A program made the translations under genes and the position numbers. From JBECKW01 sp040235505 (GTDB lineage: Bacteria > Desulfobacterota > Desulfobacteria > Desulfobacterales > JAFDDL01), in NCBI GenBank assembly GCA_040235505.1, contig JBECKW010000136.1, positions 14,722 through 78,721 of the forward strand: 64,000 nt of DNA. Direction: 5' to 3'. Shown piece after piece: positions 1-8,370 of this stretch. The first letter of the stretch is position 1, and the number at the start of each line of letters is the position of its first letter. The notes under the pieces were generated by a model. It made no database searches and had not been told where the DNA came from. It saw nothing but the letters and a program-made list of their open reading frames with translations.

Positions 1-170
1 AGGCGGTGCCGGAGAACGCCATAAACCAGCGCCTGCATCAGCGCCCGGTCCCGCTTGGCGGAAGATCCTTCCGACTCGCGAAATTCATCCATCAGAATAT
101 CAAGGGTTTTTTCAGCGGAATCAAGCCGGTTCAGAATGCAAAGCGCACTTTTTCGGGGGTCTAAGGGCAT
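1..170 (-). CDS. rsmB: RsmB (16S rRNA m5C967 methyltransferase), N-terminal fragment
   Basis: Reading leftwards from an ATG at 170 there is an open frame that runs off the window edge. The visible 56 residues begin MPLDPRKSALCILNRL and include the phrase DRALMQALVYGVLRHR, the signature of the NusB-like RNA-binding domain at the N terminus of RsmB/Sun proteins. The methyltransferase domain lies outside the window. The start is 7 bases after the fmt stop, and fmt-rsmB adjacency is common in bacteria, which supports the call. The frame is too short for the automatic list of long ORFs. The exact C-terminal type cannot be seen. Confidence 0.8.
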   Translation of the reverse strand, partial: MPLDPRKSALCILNRLDSAEKTLDILMDEFRESEGSSAKRDRALMQALVYGVLRHR

Positions 171-177
171 ATCGGCC

Positions 178-1119
178 TCAAGACATCCTGTCTCCGGGTT
201 GAAGATGGTACCCTCGGAGAAAATCCTGAACCGGCAGACGCTTACCGGATGCACCCTGGATTTCCAGAACCTGCAATATGCCGTCTCCGGTGCTGATGCG
301 AAGCTCATCGGGAAAGCTTTTCAGGACGGTTCCCGGGGGCACTGAAACAGGTTCGGGAATCGGACGGGCCCGATGAATTTTCAGGCGAACGTTCTTATGA
401 AAGGTAAAGGCTCCCGGCCAGGGCGTGACTCCCCGAATGATGCAAAAAATTTTGGATACCGGAAGCGTCCAGTCAATTCGTCCATCCTCCTTTTTAAGCA
501 TGGGAGCGTATGTGGCATTTTGATGATTCTGGGGAATCGGGGTGATATGGCCGGCAAGCATATCCTTCATGGTTCGGAGCAGAAGGGCGCCCCCCATCTC
601 CGAGAGCCTGTCATGGAGGGATTCGGAAGTGTCCTGAGGATCAATGGTGCATTTTTCCGACAGCAGGATGTCGCCGGTGTCCATCCCGGCGTCCATGCGC
701 ATGGTGGTAACGCCCGTCTCGGCCTCGCCGTTCATTATGGCCCTTTGAATCGGAGCGGCGCCTCGGTATTTCGGCAGCAGTGAGGCGTGCAGATTGATGG
801 GCGCAATACGTGGAAGGGACAGCAAGTCTTCGGAAAGAAGGTGACCAAAGGCAACGACGATAAAAAAATCGGGATCCAGAGAGACGAGGCGTTCTTTTAC
901 CTCGGACTGCGTCACGGTCGACGGTTGTATCACCGGACATCCCAATTCGAGAGCGGCTGTCTTTACGGGTGGAGGAAATGGGTTTCTGCCCCTGCCTTTG
1001 GGACGGTCCGGCTGCGTAATCACCAGCGATGGAGAAAATCCGGCCTGGTAGAGGCAGCGGAGCGAGGGAACGGCAAAATCGGGAGTTCCCATAAAAACAA
1101 AACGGGCTTTTTGTGTCAT
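178..1119 (-). CDS. fmt: Methionyl-tRNA formyltransferase
   Basis: Formylates the amino group of Met-tRNAfMet with 10-formyl-tetrahydrofolate, preparing the initiator tRNA. The 313-residue protein has the family's usual length. The formyl-THF binding signature SLLPKYRGAAPI is at residues 113-124, and the catalytic triad fits N109, H111 and D147. The C-terminal tRNA-binding domain follows from about residue 205. The ATG overlaps the def stop (ATGA at 1116-1119), so it is translationally coupled to peptide deformylase, which later removes the formyl group. rsmB follows on the same strand. Confidence 0.97.
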   Translation of the reverse strand: MTQKARFVFMGTPDFAVPSLRCLYQAGFSPSLVITQPDRPKGRGRNPFPPPVKTAALELGCPVIQPSTVTQSEVKERLVSLDPDFFIVVAFGHLLSEDLLSLPRIAPINLHASLLPKYRGAAPIQRAIMNGEAETGVTTMRMDAGMDTGDILLSEKCTIDPQDTSESLHDRLSEMGGALLLRTMKDMLAGHITPIPQNHQNATYAPMLKKEDGRIDWTLPVSKIFCIIRGVTPWPGAFTFHKNVRLKIHRARPIPEPVSVPPGTVLKSFPDELRISTGDGILQVLEIQGASGKRLPVQDFLRGYHLQPGDRMS

Positions 1120-1625
1120 GACTTGTTGAGATTTTTCAGGACGCGTTTTTTATAGAGTTGTCGTTTCAGACTGCTGATACGGTCGATGAACAATTTACCA
1201 TTGAGATGATCAATCTCATGCTGAAGCAAGATGGCAAGAAAACCTTCCGCTTCCAAGCTGACGGGATTGCCGTCACGGTCAAGCCCTTCCACAACAATGA
1301 TGCGGGCGCGTCTCACGTTGGATCTAAATCCCGGAACACTCAGGCAGCCCTCATCTTCGGAAAGTATCTCCCCGTGGCTTTCGATAATTTTCGGATTGAT
1401 CAGAACCTGATACAATCCGTTTTTTTTCTCGGATTCCGGATCAAAAACGATAAGGCTGCCGTCAAATCCGACCTGAGAAGCGGCAAGCCCCACCCCGGGG
1501 GCGGCGTACATGGTTTCCGCCATGTTTTTGATTTTTTCCTGCAATCCTCCATCGATATTTTCGATTGGATGTGTCGCGTTCTGAAGAAAGTGGTCCGGGT
1601 ATGTCAGAATTTCAAGAATGCTCAA
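1116..1625 (-). CDS. def: Peptide deformylase
   Basis: Removes the N-formyl group from nascent proteins. All three metal and catalytic motifs are present in 169 residues: GVGLAASQVG (44-53), EGCLSVP (92-98, metal ligand C94) and QHEIDH (135-140, ligands H136 and H140, catalytic E137). The start codon is TTG at 1625, supported by an AGGAG about 8 bases upstream. A small hairpin CCGGC-GAA-GCCGG (1640-1652) sits just upstream of that ribosome-binding site. It is first in a def-fmt-rsmB unit. The 123 bases between it and the next upstream gene show no convincing promoter. Confidence 0.97.
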   Translation of the reverse strand: MSILEILTYPDHFLQNATHPIENIDGGLQEKIKNMAETMYAAPGVGLAASQVGFDGSLIVFDPESEKKNGLYQVLINPKIIESHGEILSEDEGCLSVPGFRSNVRRARIIVVEGLDRDGNPVSLEAEGFLAILLQHEIDHLNGKLFIDRISSLKRQLYKKRVLKNLNKS

Positions 1626-1748
1626 ATTAAACTCCTAATCCGGCTTCGCCGGGGCTGATCGCTTACACTCATAGCAAAAAATTATGCACAATGATAGTGG
1701 ATGATGTCGCTTCCAGCGTCCGCATACTATACCTCAAGCTGAGGCATG

Positions 1749-2843
1749 TCACAAGTGCGCGGAATCAGAGCTCGATGGAAGACCGTGTGAGATCTGCCGG
1801 ATATTGACACTCAGTGATACGGACGAGTGAAATCCCAGTAAAATTACCGAAAGCAGCTGAACCGCGTGATTCGCAAGCGTGAAGCCGGCGGCGGAACTTG
1901 AAGAAACGCCGAAAAGCGACAGCGCAAAGACCCCGCCCGCTTCCCAGAGGCCCCAGTATCCCGGGACGGAGGGCAGGGCGATAAAAAAACAGATAATGAC
2001 CATCATGACCGCGTATTCGAAAATTGTCAGATGAAGACCCGGGCAGCCAAGCCCCATGACATAGTATGACAGGGCGGTCAGAATCCAGATGACCAGTGTC
2101 ATTGCCGTACAGGCAGCCATTTTACCCGGATATTTAAAAAGCAGAAGGCCTTCGGCGGCATGATTCAACAACTTTACGGATCGCTCGCAGACGACGCGAC
2201 GAACCCAGTGCCGGAAAGATGGAGGCAGGAAAAACAACAAGAAATCGGGAATCTTGATGACGATCCTGTTAAGTATGCCTCTGGTTTTATCAAACGCCAC
2301 GATGAATACACCTGCCACGAGGACGACACAGAGCTTCACGAGATTGATTCCGAGAATCTCGAGCGTCTCTCTGCTGAGATGATAGTGACCGTAGGAAACA
2401 TTAAGGGATGTTTCCATGGGCAGCATGGTCAATGCCAGCGCAAGAAAAATGATTAAAAAACCGGCGTCAAACAACCTTTCCGCCGCCACGGTGGCAAGAC
2501 CAGTGGTAAAAGAGACGCCTTTCTTTCGATTGAGGATCAAAGGCCTGGCCGCTTCTCCGATTCGACCCGGGAGAATGCAGTTGATCATGAACCCGATGGT
2601 CAGGGGATGATAGGCCGACTGAAAATTAACGGATGTCGAAGCGTTTAAAATAAGCTGCCAGCGAATCCCGCGGAGGATGAAAGCTGCGGCAATAACCAGA
2701 AAGGTCGGTAGGATCCATATGTATCTTATGGTGGCCAGATAATCGAGCAGATCCGATAAAGGAACGTTCCGAAACGCAATGTAGATGGAGACGGAAGACA
2801 ATAGAATGCCGACGGCCAGGGACAGTATCAATTTCTTTTTCAT
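1749..2843 (-). CDS. Flippase-like integral membrane protein (LPG synthase TM-region / YbhN family)
   Basis: A 364-residue membrane protein with a predicted N-terminal membrane helix after MKKK and about eight hydrophobic segments in all. The spacing, the RGIRWQLILNAS segment and the conserved GRIGEAARPLILNRKKG stretch match the lysylphosphatidylglycerol synthase TM-region/UPF0104 family, whose members move or modify lipid-linked substrates. The substrate cannot be read from sequence. The start overlaps the ribF stop by four bases (2840-2843), so it is probably co-translated with ribF, although no pathway link is obvious. Confidence 0.8.
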   Translation of the reverse strand: MKKKLILSLAVGILLSSVSIYIAFRNVPLSDLLDYLATIRYIWILPTFLVIAAAFILRGIRWQLILNASTSVNFQSAYHPLTIGFMINCILPGRIGEAARPLILNRKKGVSFTTGLATVAAERLFDAGFLIIFLALALTMLPMETSLNVSYGHYHLSRETLEILGINLVKLCVVLVAGVFIVAFDKTRGILNRIVIKIPDFLLFFLPPSFRHWVRRVVCERSVKLLNHAAEGLLLFKYPGKMAACTAMTLVIWILTALSYYVMGLGCPGLHLTIFEYAVMMVIICFFIALPSVPGYWGLWEAGGVFALSLFGVSSSSAAGFTLANHAVQLLSVILLGFHSSVSLSVNIRQISHGLPSSSDSAHL

Positions 2844-3775
2844 AGGGACAACATGCCGCGTGCGGTTTGAACATCTTTTTCGATTTGGGTTGAAAGCTGG
2901 TGCAGATCGGAAAATTTTACCTCATCGCGGATTCGTTTTATAAAATCGACGCGAATTTTTTCTCCGTAAATATCACGATTGAAACCAATGATATGGACTT
3001 CGAGTGTATATAAATGGTCATTAAAAGTCGGACTGAATCCGATGTTGGCGACCCCTTTGTATTTATTCCCGAGGCATTCCACAATAACGGCGTAAACACC
3101 CGCTTTGGGACACAGCTCGTCCTGGAGGTGAATATTGGCCGTTGGGAATCCCAGAAGTTTGCCTCCGCGATTTCTCCCGGTTACGACGTCACCCCGAACC
3201 TGGTAATGGCGCCCCAAAAGCTTCTGAGCAGCCATAAGGTTCCCCGCCATGACGAGCTCACGAATCCGGGTGCTGCTGATCCGGCCCGTGTCCGGAGCGT
3301 CATATTGGATACCTGGAACCAGAAGGACTTCAAAACCGAAACTGACGGCATCCTTCCGAAGCGTTTCGAGATTGCCTCTGCGGCGGCTTCCATATGAATA
3401 ATCTTCTCCGACCACGATGGCTTTCATGCCGATTCGCTTGACAAGGAGATCCTCTACGAAGGCCCGGGGGGATATTTCGGCAAATTCCCTTGTAAAAGGC
3501 ACGCAGATGAGCACATCCAGCCCGGTTCTGGCTATCAGTTCAAGCTTTTGTTCGATAGGGGTGATGAGGGGCGGCGCTTGCGAATGCCCGAGAACTTTTG
3601 CGGGATGCGGATTGAATGTCATGGCAATGGATGTTCCATCGATTGAACGTGCCTTTTCAATTGTATGATGGAACAACGCCTGGTGCCCGATATGAACACC
3701 GTCGAAATTGCCGATGGTGATGACCGCATTCGGAAAAGGAGATTGAATGGCCTCCAGAGAATCTATCTGCTTCAT
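2840..3775 (-). CDS. ribF: Bifunctional riboflavin kinase / FAD synthetase
   Basis: Phosphorylates riboflavin to FMN and adenylylates FMN to FAD. The N-terminal nucleotidyltransferase carries the GNFDGVHIGH motif (22-31) and a late ISSTRIRELV signature, the equivalent of the class I tRNA-synthetase-like KMSKS region. The C-terminal kinase begins near residue 190 with GDVVTGRNRGGKLLGFPTAN. The length of 311 is typical. It is the first gene of a unit that continues into the membrane protein. The upstream spacer (3776-3916) is AT-rich and shared with tRNA-Leu, which points the other way. Confidence 0.96.
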   Translation of the reverse strand: MKQIDSLEAIQSPFPNAVITIGNFDGVHIGHQALFHHTIEKARSIDGTSIAMTFNPHPAKVLGHSQAPPLITPIEQKLELIARTGLDVLICVPFTREFAEISPRAFVEDLLVKRIGMKAIVVGEDYSYGSRRRGNLETLRKDAVSFGFEVLLVPGIQYDAPDTGRISSTRIRELVMAGNLMAAQKLLGRHYQVRGDVVTGRNRGGKLLGFPTANIHLQDELCPKAGVYAVIVECLGNKYKGVANIGFSPTFNDHLYTLEVHIIGFNRDIYGEKIRVDFIKRIRDEVKFSDLHQLSTQIEKDVQTARGMLSL

Positions 3776-3838
3776 GATCGATGTTGATTCATGCCAAAAT
3801 AAAAATAAATAATGTTAAAAAAAGTCAGCATATTCAGC

Positions 3839-3867
3839 TTGACACACGTCAAAGAAAAGAATATATA
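3839..3867 (+). promoter_or_regulatory. Sigma-70 type promoter of tRNA-Leu
   Basis: A perfect -35 TTGACA (3839-3844), a 17-base spacer and TATATA (3862-3867) lie about 50 bases before tRNA-Leu. The -35 is embedded in an inverted repeat TTGAC-ACAC-GTCAA (3839-3852). Confidence 0.75.
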
Positions 3868-3916
3868 GGCCATCTTATGACCGAAAGCAAACATTTTTCG
3901 GTCATCCTGAAAATCA

Positions 3917-4003
3917 GCCGAAGTGGCGGAATTGGTAGACGCGCTAGGTTCAGGGTCTAGTGGGAGTACTCCCGTGGAGGTTCGAGTCCTCTCTTCGGCA
4001 CCA
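3917..4003 (+). tRNA. tRNA-Leu (anticodon CAG)
   Basis: An 87-base class II tRNA. The acceptor stem pairs GCCGAAG (3917-3923) with CTTCGGC (3993-3999), followed by A and an encoded CCA (4001-4003). The anticodon arm is CTAGG-TTCAGGG-TCTAG, giving anticodon CAG at 3951-3953, which reads CUG. A long variable arm and a T-arm with GGTTCGAGTCC complete the fold. Confidence 0.97.
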
Positions 4004-4074
4004 TTCTTCGATGGGTCTTGGCGCAGCCGAGATCTTTTTTATCTCATAATTTCAAACCGTTTCCTATTAAAATA

Positions 4075-4103
4075 TTGACTTGCCGTCAAATTTTGAATAA
4101 ACT
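4075..4103 (+). promoter_or_regulatory. Candidate promoter of the PilZ gene
   Basis: TTGACT (4075-4080), a 17-base spacer and TAAACT (4098-4103). Transcription would begin around 4110, about 45 bases before the PilZ start. As at tRNA-Leu, the -35 lies in an inverted repeat, TTGAC-TTGCC-GTCAA (4075-4089). Confidence 0.5.
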
Positions 4104-4156
4104 TATGCAAGTTCACGTTTGTTAATTTGCCGTATGCTATCGATAGGATCAACATC

Positions 4157-4573
4157 ATGCAACTGACAAAAAAAGACAACTGTGTTACTGAACGAAGAAA
4201 ACACCAGCGCTTCGATGCAAAAGACGTTGCCTTTGCCATCCTCCGGGCCGATCAGGAAGAAGAACTCGGGCAGATCGTCAATATCAGTTTGGGCGGACTG
4301 GTTTTTCAATATTTTATCGGAAACAGGGAATTCCAGAAAGCAAACAGGCTCGATGTACTTCTGGCTGACAGCGGGCTTCATGTGGAAAACATCGAATTTC
4401 ACGTGGTGGACGACTATGAACTCGTCAATGAATTGCCCTTCAGTTCCATTACAAAACGTGAACAGCGGGTGCTGTTCAGCGGACTGACGGATGCCCAGAA
4501 AGAGGGGATTGAAAGTTTTATCCGGAGGCATACCTTTATTGAAGGAGAGGGGGTCGCCGGAAGCGTCGGATAA
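4157..4573 (+). CDS. PilZ-domain protein
   Basis: A 138-residue single-domain protein. The N-terminal RRKHQRF and the later NISLGGL match the RxxxR and (D/N)xSxGG motifs that bind cyclic di-GMP in PilZ domains. It is likely a c-di-GMP effector, but the target is unknown. The ATG at 4157 is preferred over one at 4127 because AGGA lies 8 bases upstream of the former and nothing precedes the latter. It has its own promoter and terminator and so is probably monocistronic. A second PilZ protein is encoded at 58125. Confidence 0.85.
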   Translation: MQLTKKDNCVTERRKHQRFDAKDVAFAILRADQEEELGQIVNISLGGLVFQYFIGNREFQKANRLDVLLADSGLHVENIEFHVVDDYELVNELPFSSITKREQRVLFSGLTDAQKEGIESFIRRHTFIEGEGVAGSVG

Positions 4574-4593
4574 TTTCCATGGGATCATTTCTT

Positions 4594-4627
4594 GGCCGGT
4601 GGGGGGGCTTCCTGCCGGTTTTTTTTT
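4594..4627 (+). terminator. Rho-independent terminator after the PilZ gene
   Basis: CCGGTGGG and CCTGCCGG can pair (8 bp with two G-U) across a G-rich loop, followed by nine T residues (4619-4627). Confidence 0.6.
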
Positions 4628-4709
4628 ACAAAATCCGAGCCGGTGTTGCATAGATACGTTGGTGTCTGATAAAGTCGTCGGGAAATGATAACCGGACAGG
4701 AATCATAGA

Positions 4710-5471
4710 ATGGGGTTTATTGGAAAAATCATAGGCGGTACCATCGGTTTCGCGATGGCGGGGCCCCTGGGGGCGCTGGCCGGAGCGGTGTTCGGACATT
4801 CTTTTGACAGGGCCGAAGATGCGCAATATCCATATGAAGCGGGCTATTCTCAGGCAGGCCAGGCCAGGGCCCAATTGACCTTTTTCGTGGCCACTTTTTC
4901 CATGCTTGCAAAGCTTGCCAGGAGTGACGGCCGTATCACCCCACAGGAGGTCGATTCCATTGAACGCTTTATGGCAGCGGACCTCGGGCTTGATCCGGAA
5001 AGCAGACGGGCGGCAAGGGGGATATTCAACAAGGCCGTGGACTCGCACGAAACATTTCAGGATTATGCCGCCCAGTTTTACAGTCAGTTTCAAACTGAAC
5101 CACATCTTCTTGAAATGATGATCGATATCATGCTCAAGGTTTCCGTGGCGGATGGAAGCCTTTCGGATAGCGAAGAATCGCTTATCGCCGCGGCGGTGAA
5201 TATGTTCCACCTGAGCGACGAAACCTACGCAAAGCTCCGGTCACGGTATCAAGGTACAACACTTGATAAATACTACTCGGTGTTGGGCGCGCAGGCCGAG
5301 GATAGTGATGATAAAATAAAACAGCAATACCGGAAGCTCGTTTCGGAATATCATCCGGACAAAATTGCCTCAAAGGGGCTGCCGGAGCCCTTTATTCAGT
5401 TTGCAAACGACAAGTTTCGAGAAATACAGGACGCTTATGAAAAAATCAAAGCCCATCGGGGGATGAAGTAA
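4710..5471 (+). CDS. djlA: DjlA-like membrane-anchored DnaJ co-chaperone (TerB + J domain)
   Basis: A 253-residue protein with the architecture of E. coli DjlA. It has a Gly/Ala-rich N-terminal membrane segment (about 5-30), a TerB-like helical domain (about 55-165, with acidic ADGS/SDGR loops) and a C-terminal J domain (about 186-253) with the Hsp70-stimulating HPD at 215-217. The J domain should face the cytoplasm. The last 26 bases overlap the 3' end of mtaB on the other strand. It is one of two J-domain proteins in the window; the other, at 44630, is near an unusual Hsp70. Confidence 0.88.
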   Translation: MGFIGKIIGGTIGFAMAGPLGALAGAVFGHSFDRAEDAQYPYEAGYSQAGQARAQLTFFVATFSMLAKLARSDGRITPQEVDSIERFMAADLGLDPESRRAARGIFNKAVDSHETFQDYAAQFYSQFQTEPHLLEMMIDIMLKVSVADGSLSDSEESLIAAAVNMFHLSDETYAKLRSRYQGTTLDKYYSVLGAQAEDSDDKIKQQYRKLVSEYHPDKIASKGLPEPFIQFANDKFREIQDAYEKIKAHRGMK

Positions 5472-6795
5472 GGACGGCCAGCACCCCTTTATTTCCGAAC
5501 GATTTCTCGACGTTTGCCTTTACAAACACATTTCCGCCCTGCAGACGACTTTTCAGATATACCGGAACGTAATTGGATGTCCGGCCTCTGAAAAGCCCGG
5601 ATGCATTGTCGCACTGCCCTTCCACCAGCACTTCCACCGTCTGGCCCACCAGGATTTCATGGAACGCCTTCCGCTTGTTTTCGCCGATTTTGCGCATTTG
5701 CGCGGCCCTCGATTTGAGAACCGGTATCGGGACCTTGTCCGGCATACCGTACGCGGGGGTCGATTTCCTCGGCGAAAACGGAAACACATGCAGGTAGGAA
5801 AGGGGAAGGGAATCGATGAGATCAATCGTATTTTCGAAGGCCTCATCGGTTTCTCCCGGAAATCCAACCAATACGTCCACTCCGATGGCGGCATCCGGAA
5901 TTTTTTCATGAATGCGACCGATTAGATCCATAAAAAAGGATCGGCTGTAGTGTCGTCCCATCTTTCGTAACATACCGTCGTCTCCACTCTGGAGGGGGAT
6001 ATGAAAATGACGGCAGAAAGAATCTGAACCCGCTACAAGATCAATGATCTCCCCTGAAAGCTCACCGGGTTCGATGGAACTCAGACGGATGCGGGGAACG
6101 ATATCAAGCGCCTCGATCCGTTCCAGCAGGACATGCAAGGAGGAGGGAGGAGAAAAATCGAGGCCCCAGCATCCGAGATGAATACCCGACAGGACGACTT
6201 CGAGGTATCCCGCACGTCTGAGACCTCTAAGGTTGGAGATTACCTGGGATTCCGGCATGCTTCGGCTTTTTCCCCGTGCTTTCGGGACAATGCAGTAAGT
6301 GCAGTGTGCGTTGCAGCCGTCCTGTATTTTTAAAAACGCCCGGGTTCTTCTGCCTCTGGTCTCTTCCGGAGAAAATGAAATGGCATCCGGCCAGGGCCCC
6401 GTGCCGGAAGCGGCGGCTTCGGGAACCTGCGGCAAAATGGAAGCGGCAACGGTTTGCTTATTCTCTTGCGGCAGAATGATACTGACACCTTTTATCTTTT
6501 TTATTTCCTCGGGCTGGGTCTGGGCGTAGCAGCCGGTAACGATGATCCGCGCGTCGGGGTATGCACGGATTGCCTGGCGAATCGCCTGACGTGACTGCAT
6601 GGACGCTTTTTCGGTCACCGTACATGTATTGACGATACAAACGGACACCCGATCCTCGCCACAACCGGCCCCGTTTTCCCCGGAATCCGCCGTCGCTTCC
6701 AGGAAGCCCTCCCGGCGAAGTGAGGCCGCCATGGACTCGGATTCCGATTGATTGACCTTGCAGCCCAGGGTTTTGATAATAAACCGATTCATCAT
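5446..6795 (-). CDS. mtaB: tRNA t6A37 methylthiotransferase MtaB
   Basis: Converts t6A37 to ms2t6A37 in ANN-decoding tRNAs using two 4Fe-4S clusters. Residues 1-120 form the UPF0004 domain, beginning MNRFIIKTLGCKVNQ, with cluster ligands C12, C58 and C89. The radical-SAM motif CNAHCTYC gives C161, C165 and C168. A C-terminal TRAM-like region ends the 449-residue protein. The KTLGCKVNQ start is typical of MtaB rather than MiaB or RimO. It overlaps mnmA by four bases, forming a tRNA sulfur-modification operon. Confidence 0.93.
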   Translation of the reverse strand: MMNRFIIKTLGCKVNQSESESMAASLRREGFLEATADSGENGAGCGEDRVSVCIVNTCTVTEKASMQSRQAIRQAIRAYPDARIIVTGCYAQTQPEEIKKIKGVSIILPQENKQTVAASILPQVPEAAASGTGPWPDAISFSPEETRGRRTRAFLKIQDGCNAHCTYCIVPKARGKSRSMPESQVISNLRGLRRAGYLEVVLSGIHLGCWGLDFSPPSSLHVLLERIEALDIVPRIRLSSIEPGELSGEIIDLVAGSDSFCRHFHIPLQSGDDGMLRKMGRHYSRSFFMDLIGRIHEKIPDAAIGVDVLVGFPGETDEAFENTIDLIDSLPLSYLHVFPFSPRKSTPAYGMPDKVPIPVLKSRAAQMRKIGENKRKAFHEILVGQTVEVLVEGQCDNASGLFRGRTSNYVPVYLKSRLQGGNVFVKANVEKSFGNKGVLAVLTSSPDGL

Positions 6796-7829
6796 GTAAT
6801 AATTCCAGCTCCCAACACTTCATCCCCATTGTAAAATACCGCCCCTTGTCCCGGCGTGGGGCAATGCTGGGGCACTGAAAAGCGAACGAGGATCTTTCCG
6901 CCCTTATCTATTAAGCCGGATGAGACCGCCCGATGCCGATATCGCAATCGAACGTCCGCCGTCATCGGAAGTTCGGGCTCGGTTCGAATCCAATGCACGT
7001 GGTCCACGAGACAGCTTTCCGCCACGAGATCCTGTTTTCGGCCAACCACCAGGGTGTTGGTGGCAGGAATCAGCCTCACGGCATAATAGGGGGCGCTTGA
7101 AGGGCAGCCGATCCCACGGCGCTGGCCAATGGTAAAACGGTAAAGGCCGGTATGTTTTCCGATGATGTCACCCTCCACCGTCATCACCGGGCCCGGTTTG
7201 GAATTAAGGCCGCCATAAGTCTGCAAAAACTCCGAATAAGTCTTTTCATGAATGAAGCACACATCCTGGCTCTCGCCTCCGGAGACGGGTGCAAATCCCT
7301 TTCGGATCGCCAATGCTTTTACTTCGTTCTTTGTCATCTCGCCAAGCGGGAACAATGTTCTGGAAAGTTGATCCTGAGACAAGAAGGAAAGAAAATAGGA
7401 CTGGTCCTTGTGCCGGTCAATCCCCTTGAGAAGCCTGAAACGGCCGTCATCTCCCCGGGCTACCCGGGCATAATGACCCGTGGCCAGAAAATTCGCCCCC
7501 AGCTTTTGGGCCTCATGAAACAGCGCGTCGAATTTGATCACCGGATTACAGACGAGACATGGATTTGGCGTCAATCCGTCCCGATAGGTTTGGATAAAGT
7601 AATTCACAACCCGGTTTCGGAAGACGGTGCTCAGATCCAACAGGTGCACCGGAAGATCGAGTTGAGATGACAATACCGACACGCAGGCGGCCGGGGAGAG
7701 ACTTCCGGCGGATTCAAACCCGGTGATGAAGTGGACTCCAAGAACGCGATAGCCTTTTTCTTTCAGGATATAAGCGGACATTAGCGAGTCGATGCCGCCA
7801 CTTAAGGCGATGGCAACGACCGGTGTCAT
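6792..7829 (-). CDS. mnmA: tRNA-specific 2-thiouridylase MnmA
   Basis: Thiolates U34 of Lys, Glu and Gln tRNAs. The PP-loop SGGIDS is at 10-15. The nucleophile C91 is in NPCLVC and the persulfide-forming C191 in SQDVCFI. The 345-residue length is close to the family norm. The upstream gene is a NIL/ferredoxin protein, overlapping by four bases, which could supply electrons or sulfur, though that link is inference from position. mtaB follows with another ATGA overlap. Confidence 0.96.
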   Translation of the reverse strand: MTPVVAIALSGGIDSLMSAYILKEKGYRVLGVHFITGFESAGSLSPAACVSVLSSQLDLPVHLLDLSTVFRNRVVNYFIQTYRDGLTPNPCLVCNPVIKFDALFHEAQKLGANFLATGHYARVARGDDGRFRLLKGIDRHKDQSYFLSFLSQDQLSRTLFPLGEMTKNEVKALAIRKGFAPVSGGESQDVCFIHEKTYSEFLQTYGGLNSKPGPVMTVEGDIIGKHTGLYRFTIGQRRGIGCPSSAPYYAVRLIPATNTLVVGRKQDLVAESCLVDHVHWIRTEPELPMTADVRLRYRHRAVSSGLIDKGGKILVRFSVPQHCPTPGQGAVFYNGDEVLGAGIIT

Positions 7830-8257
7830 TCAAAAAATGCCTGGTCCGACGGTCTTGATTCCATGGCCCTGGGAGGGCACGCGGATACACACAGTTCACA
7901 TACGCTGCACTTGCTCTCGTCAAACACGACCAGCATTTCCGGACGCTGGATGGAGAGGGCACCGGTGGGACAGACGGCCGTACAGGCGCCGCAGTGGGTA
8001 CATTTTCGTTTAATGCGCTTAATATCTTTTCCCGCCTTATTGATTTCGATACCCTGTTCTTTGAGAAACCTCACCCCCTCCTGAAATGCCTTTCGATCCC
8101 CGAAAAGCTCAAGGACCATGATACCTTCTTTTCTCGGAAGGATTTCCGCCTTGAGGATATTAAATGTCAGATCGAAATTTTTTGCCAATTGGCATACCAG
8201 CGGCTTCTGAACTTCGGTCATTGGAAAATGCAGAATCAGTATCTTTGAATGCAACAT
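7826..8257 (-). CDS. NIL-domain 4Fe-4S ferredoxin-type protein
   Basis: A 143-residue protein. The first ~75 residues fit the NIL domain, a small fold found in methionine ABC transporters and in ferredoxin-like proteins. The rest has two cluster motifs, C86/C89/C92/C96 and C117/C120/C123/C127, typical of a 2x[4Fe-4S] ferredoxin. Such proteins are implicated in sulfur assimilation in anaerobes. Here the gene heads an operon with mnmA and mtaB, so a role in tRNA sulfur or electron delivery is plausible but unproven. A promoter lies at 8300-8328. Confidence 0.88.
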   Translation of the reverse strand: MLHSKILILHFPMTEVQKPLVCQLAKNFDLTFNILKAEILPRKEGIMVLELFGDRKAFQEGVRFLKEQGIEINKAGKDIKRIKRKCTHCGACTAVCPTGALSIQRPEMLVVFDESKCSVCELCVSACPPRAMESRPSDQAFFE

Positions 8258-8299
8258 CGGTCCTCCGGAAAACGCTTTATTTTTAACTTCAGGAATAGT

Positions 8300-8328
8300 A
8301 GATTAAAGATAATTCACTGGGTTGTCAA
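8300..8328 (-). promoter_or_regulatory. Candidate promoter of the NIL-ferredoxin/mnmA/mtaB operon
   Basis: On the minus strand TTGACA (8328-8323) is followed after 17 bases by TAATCT (8305-8300), about 45 bases before the start at 8257. The -35 is perfect and the -10 is weak. Confidence 0.45.
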
Positions 8329-8370
8329 CATGAGAACCTCCAGAACCGTTGATTGGACGCGAGTCGTGCC

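Noticed and set aside
4103..4651. A 182-residue minus-strand frame opposite the PilZ gene
   Set aside because: The plus-strand PilZ frame has motifs, a promoter, a ribosome-binding site and a terminator; the antisense frame has none.
5446..5471. Frameshift or pseudogene at the djlA/mtaB junction
   Set aside because: It is a convergent overlap of two intact genes.
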